Source: Streptomyces sp. XY006
GTDB lineage: Bacteria > Actinomycetota > Actinomycetes > Streptomycetales > Streptomycetaceae
NCBI RefSeq assembly: GCF_002237655.1
Contig: NZ_NOKT01000003.1
Span: 186,001 to 250,000 of the forward strand
DNA: 64,000 nucleotides
Direction of reading: 5' to 3'
The notes under the pieces were generated by a model. The model was not told the origin of the DNA. It saw only the letters and a list, made by a program, of their open reading frames with translations, and made no database searches. A program made the position numbers and the translations under genes. How positions within the stretch are numbered: the stretch's first letter is position 1; each line of letters opens with the position of its first letter. Shown here piece after piece: positions 59,181 through 64,000 of the stretch.

Positions 59181-60454
59181 ACCGAGAACTCCTGGAACGC
59201 GATCGTCTTCTCCACCGGGTAGTACTCGGTGCCGAGCAGCTCGCGGATGATGTACGCGTTCCGGTAGGGGCCCATGCCCAGGTCGGGGCTGGTGATGCTG
59301 TGCGTGTGGACGCCGGCGTTCTGCAGGAAGATCCCCCGGCCGGTGACGTCGATGGCGTAGTTGCGGGCCACGTCGAAGTTGCCGTGGGAGTCGTAGCGCA
59401 GGCGGTCGCGGACCGGCTTGAGGAACTCCGGCTCGGCGTACCGGTAGCCCGTGGCGAGGATCAGGCCCTCGGAGGTCAGCTCGAAGTCCTTCTCCTGCTC
59501 CTCCTGACGGAAGGACAGGGTGTAGGTGCCGTTCTCGTAGCGGGCCGCGGTCAGCGCGGAGTTGGTGAGCAGCCGCGTCGGGACCGGGCCGCCGAGGTTC
59601 TTCTGGTAGAGCAGGTCGAAGATCTCGTTGATCAGGTCGCCGTCGATGCCCTTGAACAGGCCCTTCTGCTCGGCCGTGAGGCGGTAGCGGGTGGCCTCGG
59701 GCAGCTCGCGGAAGTAGTCGACGTACTCGGGGGACGTCATCTCCAGCGTGAGCTTGGTGTACTCCAGCGGGAAGAAGCGCGGGGAGCGGGTCACCCAGTT
59801 CAGCCGGTAGCCGTGGACGTCGATCTCGCCGAGCAGGTCGTAGTAGATCTCGGCGGCCGACTGGCCCGAGCCGACCAGCGTGATGGAGTCCTTCTGCTGC
59901 AGCTCCGCCTTGTGCTGGAGGTAGCGGGAGTTGTGGATGAAGTCGCCGCCCAGTCCCTGGCAGGCCTCGGGGACGTGGGGCGGGGTGCCGGTGCCGAGGA
60001 CCAGGTGACGGGCGCGGTAGGTGTCGCCGGCCGTGGTCGTCACGAGGTAGACGTCGTCCTCGAAGGTCACCTCCGCCACCGTCGTGCCGAAGCGGATGCT
60101 GCTCAGCTTGTTCGCGGCCCAGCGGCAGTAGTCGTCGTACTCGACGCGCAGCGGGTAGAAGTTCTCCCGGATGTAGAACGAGTACAGCCGGCCCTTCTCC
60201 TTCAGGTAGTTCAGGAAGGAGTACGGCGACGTCGGGTCGGCGAGGGTGACCAGGTCCGACATGAACGGCGTCTGCAGGTGGGCGCCGTCGAGGAACATCC
60301 CCGCGTGCCATTCGAAGTCGGGCTTCGACTCCAGGAAGACGCCGTCGAGTTCGGCGATGGGCTCGGTCAGGCAGGCCAGGCCGAGGTTGAACGGGCCGAG
60401 CCCGATGCCCACGAAGTCGTGGACGGCGGTCGGGTTGTCAGGACGCGCGGTCAA
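59177..60454 (-). CDS. desB: cadaverine N-monooxygenase DesB
   Basis: 425 residues of the flavin N-hydroxylase family (IucD/SidA-like). FAD motif [13 protein letters not shown] near residue 15, NADPH motif [16 protein letters not shown], and the closing [12 protein letters not shown]. The start is a TTG with GGGAG eight bases upstream; no ATG exists nearby. The first 17 bases overlap desA. Confidence 0.95.
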   Translation of the reverse strand: MTARPDNPTAVHDFVGIGLGPFNLGLACLTEPIAELDGVFLESKPDFEWHAGMFLDGAHLQTPFMSDLVTLADPTSPYSFLNYLKEKGRLYSFYIRENFYPLRVEYDDYCRWAANKLSSIRFGTTVAEVTFEDDVYLVTTTAGDTYRARHLVLGTGTPPHVPEACQGLGGDFIHNSRYLQHKAELQQKDSITLVGSGQSAAEIYYDLLGEIDVHGYRLNWVTRSPRFFPLEYTKLTLEMTSPEYVDYFRELPEATRYRLTAEQKGLFKGIDGDLINEIFDLLYQKNLGGPVPTRLLTNSALTAARYENGTYTLSFRQEEQEKDFELTSEGLILATGYRYAEPEFLKPVRDRLRYDSHGNFDVARNYAIDVTGRGIFLQNAGVHTHSITSPDLGMGPYRNAYIIRELLGTEYYPVEKTIAFQEFSV

Positions 60455-61880
60455 GGGATTCTCCCAGGTACTGCTCGGCGTGGCCGGCGATCAGGTCGAG
60501 GACGGCGGCGATGTCGGACGCCTGCGTCTCGGGGTTGAGCAGGGTGAACTTCAGGTAGTGGCGGCCGCCCACCTTGGTGCCCGCGACGATGGCGTCACCG
60601 GAGGCGAACAGGGCCTTGCGGGCGTAGAGGTTGGCGCGGTCGATCTCGGCGGGGTCGGTGACGTCCGCCGGTATGTAGCGGAAGACCAGGGTGGACAGGC
60701 TCGGCTCGACCACGACGTCGAAGCGCGGGTCGGCGGCGAGCAGCTTCCAGCCCTCCCGGGCCAGCTCGCACACCTCGTCGAAGAGCTGCCCGATGCCGTC
60801 GGCGCCCATGGTGCGCAGCGTCATCCACAGCTTGAGGGCGTCGAAGCGGCGGGTGGTCTGCAGGGACTTGTCCACCTGGTTGGGGATACGTTCCTGCACC
60901 ATGCGGCGCGGGTTCAGGTACTCGGCGTGGTAGGTGGCGTGCCGCAGCGTGGCGGCGTCGCGGACCAGCACGGCCGAGGAACTCACCGGCTGGAAGAAGG
61001 ACTTGTGGTAGTCGACGGTCACCGAGTCGGCGCGCTCGATGCCCGCGATGCGGTCGCGGTGCTTGAGCGAGGCGAGCAGACCGCAGCCGTAGGCGGCGTC
61101 GACGTGCATCCAGGTGCCGTACTGCGCGACGAGTTCGGCGATCTCGGGCAGCGGGTCGATGGAGCCGAAGTCGGTGGTGCCGGCGGTGGCGACGACGGCC
61201 ATGGGGACGAGGCCGTCCTGCGCGCAGCGCTCCAGCTCCCGGGCGAGGGCGACGGTCTGCATGCGCTTGTCGTGGTCGACGGGGATCGACACGACGGCGT
61301 CCTGGCCGAGGCCGAGCAGCTTCGCGGACTTCTTCACGCTGAAGTGGCTCACCTCGGAGGCGAAGATGCGCAGTTTCGCCAGGTCCTCGGTCTTGGCCTC
61401 CTCGCGGGCGAGCAGCAGCGCCTGGAGGTTGGACTGGGTGCCGCCGGAGGTGAACACGCCGTCGGCGTTCTCGCCGAGGCCGATGCGGGCCGTCGTCCAG
61501 TCGATCAGTTTCCGCTCGATGAGCGTGCCGCCGGCCGACTGGTCCCAGGTGTCCAGCGAGGAGTTCACGGCGGACAGGACGGCCTCGCCCAGCACGGCCG
61601 GGATGACGACCGGGCAGTTGAGGTGGGCCAGGTAGCGCGGGTGGTGGAAGTAGATCGCGTCCCGGAGGTAGACCTCCTCCAGTTCGTCGAGCACCGCGGT
61701 GGTGTCGTGCAGCGGCTGGTCGAGGTCGATCCCGTCGATGCGGGGAGCGAGGGCGTCGACGGTGACGCCGGTGAACGGCCGGTCGGTGGCGGCGAGTTTG
61801 GCGGCCACCCGCTCGACTCCTTCGGTCACGGAGCGCCGGTAGGCCTCCGCGGTGGTGTCGTTGAGCAGGTGCGAGCGCAT
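60438..61880 (-). CDS. desA: lysine decarboxylase DesA
   Basis: 480 residues of group II PLP decarboxylases (similar to Ddc/GAD). PLP Lys in [13 protein letters not shown], phosphate and ring contacts in [24 protein letters not shown] and [11 protein letters not shown]. Converts lysine to cadaverine, the first step of desferrioxamine synthesis. First gene of the operon; an iron box lies 63 bases upstream. Confidence 0.95.
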   Translation of the reverse strand: MRSHLLNDTTAEAYRRSVTEGVERVAAKLAATDRPFTGVTVDALAPRIDGIDLDQPLHDTTAVLDELEEVYLRDAIYFHHPRYLAHLNCPVVIPAVLGEAVLSAVNSSLDTWDQSAGGTLIERKLIDWTTARIGLGENADGVFTSGGTQSNLQALLLAREEAKTEDLAKLRIFASEVSHFSVKKSAKLLGLGQDAVVSIPVDHDKRMQTVALARELERCAQDGLVPMAVVATAGTTDFGSIDPLPEIAELVAQYGTWMHVDAAYGCGLLASLKHRDRIAGIERADSVTVDYHKSFFQPVSSSAVLVRDAATLRHATYHAEYLNPRRMVQERIPNQVDKSLQTTRRFDALKLWMTLRTMGADGIGQLFDEVCELAREGWKLLAADPRFDVVVEPSLSTLVFRYIPADVTDPAEIDRANLYARKALFASGDAIVAGTKVGGRHYLKFTLLNPETQASDIAAVLDLIAGHAEQYLGESLDRAS

Positions 61881-61942
61881 GTGGGGGTCCTCCGGTGGGG
61901 ACAGTCCGGTGCGGGACAGGAGCGGGCTGCTCCGGGTTCAAC

Positions 61943-61961
61943 TTAGGTAAGCCTAACCTAA
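61943..61961. promoter_or_regulatory. iron box (DmdR1/IdeR-type operator) of desABCD
   Basis: 19-bp TTAGGTAAGCCTAACCTAA, close to the consensus TTAGGTTAGGCTCACCTAA. The palindromic arms TTAGGT / ACCTAA are intact. It lies between desA and desF, 63 bases from desA, so iron-bound DmdR1 should repress the biosynthetic operon. Confidence 0.9.
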
Positions 61962-62044
61962 CTTCGATCACGCGAAACCGGGCCCTGCCGTGACAGTGGT
62001 CACTCACGCCACTCAGGACGCTTCGGTCGGTAAGGGTGCGACGG

Positions 62045-62899
62045 CTAACCCTCGGCGCGCAACTGCTCCTCGGTCACGCCGCGGCGCCAGTAGCCGACGA
62101 ACGTGATCCGCCGCCGGTCGATCCCGCGCTCGCGCACGAAGTGGCGGCGCAGCTCCTTCACGCACCCGGACTCACCGGCGATCCAGACGTACGGGCGCTC
62201 CGCGTGCGGCAGCCGGGCCGCGCGGAGGGCGTCGAGGGCCATGGGGGACCCCTCGGCACCCTCCCGCTCCCGCACGAGCCAGGTGATCTCGGCGTCGGCC
62301 TCGGTCACCAGGTCCTGGATGTCCCCGGCGTGCGGGACCTCCAGCCAGATACGGGCCCGGGTGCCGGCGGGCAGCGACTCGACGATGGCCGAGGCGGCCG
62401 GCACGGCGGTCTCGTCGCCCCAGACGACCACGAGGTCGGTGTCCCCGGGCGGCCGGAAGCGGATGGCACGGTTGTCGGCGACGGCCGGGCCGAGCAGCAG
62501 CACCCGGTCCCCGGCGGCGGCCCGGGCGGCCCAGCGGGAGGCGGGGCCGGCCTGCACCGAGGCGCCCGGCTCGATGCCGTGCAGGGCGAAGTCGATGTCG
62601 ATCTCGTCCGGGTCGCGGCGCAGCGCGCGCAGCGTGTACGACCGCATCACGGCCCGTACGTCGTCCGGGAGTTCGCGCCAGCCCTGCCACCAGCCGTCCC
62701 CGAGCTCCAGCGGCACGACCGGCTCGGGCTGTCCCGGGTGCGGCAGGAACAGCGACAGCGACTGGTCACGGCCGTCGGAGTGGAAGGCGTGCAGATCGGG
62801 CCCGGTGAAGGTGACACGGACCAGAGACGGCCCGAGCCGCCTCGTCCGCGCGACCTGGAGGGAGAAGAAGCGGAACGGGGCGGCTACGGCGGTGGTCAT
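62045..62899 (-). CDS. desF: siderophore-interacting protein (ferrioxamine reductase)
   Basis: 284 residues of the SIP/ViuB family. FAD-binding part with RSYTLRALR, DIDFALHGI and SRWAARAAAGDRVLLLGP; NAD(P)H part with VVVWGDETAVPAASAIVESLPAG and WIAGESGCVKELRRHFVRERG. Reduces Fe(III)-siderophore in the cytosol so that iron is released. Stands between desE and desA. The name desF follows the desEFABCD convention. Confidence 0.9.
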   Translation of the reverse strand: MTTAVAAPFRFFSLQVARTRRLGPSLVRVTFTGPDLHAFHSDGRDQSLSLFLPHPGQPEPVVPLELGDGWWQGWRELPDDVRAVMRSYTLRALRRDPDEIDIDFALHGIEPGASVQAGPASRWAARAAAGDRVLLLGPAVADNRAIRFRPPGDTDLVVVWGDETAVPAASAIVESLPAGTRARIWLEVPHAGDIQDLVTEADAEITWLVREREGAEGSPMALDALRAARLPHAERPYVWIAGESGCVKELRRHFVRERGIDRRRITFVGYWRRGVTEEQLRAEG

Positions 62900-62991
62900 G
62901 GAAGGGCTCCTGAGTCGTCGTCAGGGGGTGTGGGTGCGCCTGGGTGCGCCCCTTCGAGGGCGCGGGGCGCGGGGGACGGCGCGTGCGGCCA

Positions 62992-63020
62992 CGCCGGGCC
63001 CGCGGTTGCGGGCCCCGGCG
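62992..63020 (-). terminator. terminator after desE
   Basis: 12-bp stem CGCCGGGCCCGC / GCGGGCCCCGGCG with one bulged base, 22 bases past the desE stop; desF follows 93 bases later. Confidence 0.65.
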
Positions 63021-63042
63021 CGTTCCCCTCGGCGCCGAGCGC

Positions 63043-64000
63043 CTAGCTGACCTTCTTCGCGGTCTCGATGGCCTTGGCGAGGTTCTCCACCAGCGGCACG
63101 CACTTGTCGTAGGACAGGATCGGCTCGGCCGAACGCGCGATGACCTGGCCGGCCTTGACCGCGGGCAGCTTCTTCCAGGTCGCCTCGGTGATGTCCGCCG
63201 GCTGGATGGCGGAGGAGCGGTCGTCCATCATGATGATGTCGGCCTGGTACTTGTCGACGTTCTCCCAGCTCAGGCTCTCGAACCAGCCGCCGCCCTGGGC
63301 CTTGGCCTTCTCCGGCGGCTCGACGAAGTTCACGCCGAGGGCCTTGAAGTACTCCAGGTCGACGGAGAGGTTGGTGCCGGAGACGTAGAACAGCTCCTGG
63401 CTCGCGGAACCGGCCATCACCTTGATGCCGGGGTTCGCCTTGGCGGCCTTGCGCAGCCGCTCGGAGGCCTCCTCGAACCGCTTCTTGGCGTCGGCGGCCT
63501 TGGCGGACTTCATGTCGCCGCCGAGGGACTCGGCCAGCTCCCACATGCGCTGCAGCGGGGCGGTGATCTGCCGGTCGTAGACGGAGACGCCGACGCTCGG
63601 GGCGAGCTTGGCGATCTTGTCCTTGGAGGCCTCGGGGACGTACCAGAGGGTGCCGGCGTCGTCGAACATGGTGGAGATCAGCACGTCGGGCGCGAGGGCC
63701 GCGTACTTCTCGACGTTGAACTGGTCCCAGGTGTTGCCGAGGATGGTCACCTTGCTGATGTCCATGTCGCCGGCCTGGACGTCGGGCTTGCCGTCCTGGG
63801 TCTTGGTGGGGCCGAAGACGCCCTTGACCGTGACGCCGTAGTCGTACAGGGCGGCGGCGACGCCGGTGAACGCCACGATGGTCGCGGGGGCCTTGTCGAG
63901 CTTGACGGTCTTGCCGCGGTCGTCCTTGAAGGACCACGGGCCGGACTGGGCACCGGCCGTCGATTCCGAGCCGCCGTCCTTGGAGTCCTCGCTGCCGCAC
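63043..64000 (-). CDS. desE: ferrioxamine-binding lipoprotein DesE (5' end cut by window)
   Basis: 318 codons of the mature protein are present; the first codon in the window is TGC, the expected lipidated Cys (CGSEDSKDGGSESTAGA), so only the signal peptide is missing. Family 8 (FepB/FhuD-like) solute-binding fold: KAPATIVAFTGVAAALYDYGVTVKGVFGP, APDVLISTMFDD, and the late QVIARSAEPILSYDKCVPLVENLAKAIETAKKV. Receptor for ferrioxamine E/B in Streptomyces. Its promoter and iron box are outside the window. Confidence 0.92.
   Translation of the reverse strand, partial: CGSEDSKDGGSESTAGAQSGPWSFKDDRGKTVKLDKAPATIVAFTGVAAALYDYGVTVKGVFGPTKTQDGKPDVQAGDMDISKVTILGNTWDQFNVEKYAALAPDVLISTMFDDAGTLWYVPEASKDKIAKLAPSVGVSVYDRQITAPLQRMWELAESLGGDMKSAKAADAKKRFEEASERLRKAAKANPGIKVMAGSASQELFYVSGTNLSVDLEYFKALGVNFVEPPEKAKAQGGGWFESLSWENVDKYQADIIMMDDRSSAIQPADITEATWKKLPAVKAGQVIARSAEPILSYDKCVPLVENLAKAIETAKKVS

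Overview
The window is chromosomal DNA of very high GC content with strong GC bias at third codon positions, GTG/TTG starts, ATGA stop-start overlaps, a TTA codon inside an adpA homologue, and a desferrioxamine cluster. All of this points to a Streptomyces. From memory the gene order matches the S. coelicolor SCO2780-SCO2839 region read backwards (desE at the right end, cslA/glxA at the left end). No alignment was run, so species is not assigned. I see no insertion sequence, integrase, phage gene or CRISPR array; this is core-chromosome sequence with some accessory pathways.

Left part (1-11.7 kb): the tail of a membrane-anchored protein and a class F sortase; the cellulose-like glucan module cslZ / glxA-cslA (GH6 lipoprotein, radical copper oxidase, GT2 synthase); a FadR-type regulator; tRNA-Lys copy 1; a C40-type cell-wall hydrolase; an SPFH protein; a lytic polysaccharide monooxygenase with a DasR-type operator; a DUF3592 protein and tRNA-Lys copy 2.

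11.7-20.5 kb is a catabolic island: an IclR regulator, an Ehu-type polar amino acid/ectoine ABC transporter, a DUF3830 protein, an amidase, a D-2-hydroxyacid dehydrogenase and two Asp/Glu-racemase-fold enzymes. Its substrate is unknown; this is one of the two best candidates for an undescribed system. 20.5-34.7 kb holds small membrane proteins, an LLM flavoenzyme, the GGDEF-EAL protein CdgA, an M6-like metalloprotease, tRNA-Lys copy 3, and a three-gene operon of SF1 helicase, 530-residue unknown protein and RecB/Cas4-like nuclease (the second candidate), followed by a PAP2 protein, a histidine phosphatase and an HTH-TPR regulator.

35-45.6 kb: a spermidine-synthase-like protein, a two-component system preceded by DnaA-box-like direct repeats, a 22-bp tandem repeat, and the cellobiose module bglC-cebG-cebF-cebE / cebR with two CebR palindromes. 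45.6-56.8 kb: tRNA-His, oligoribonuclease ornA, the developmental master regulator adpA (bldH) with its TTA codon, a universal stress protein, a YaaH-type transporter, glmS, a Tat-exported phosphoesterase, a DUF4429 protein and a GH20 hexosaminidase with a DasR operator. 56.9-64 kb: the desferrioxamine locus desD-desC-desB-desA under an iron box, the ferrisiderophore reductase and the lipoprotein receptor desE, which is cut by the window end.

Themes: polysaccharide turnover (cellulose-like glucan synthesis, cellobiose uptake, chitin/GlcNAc use through two DasR sites beside glmS), development (adpA, ornA, cdgA) and iron acquisition.
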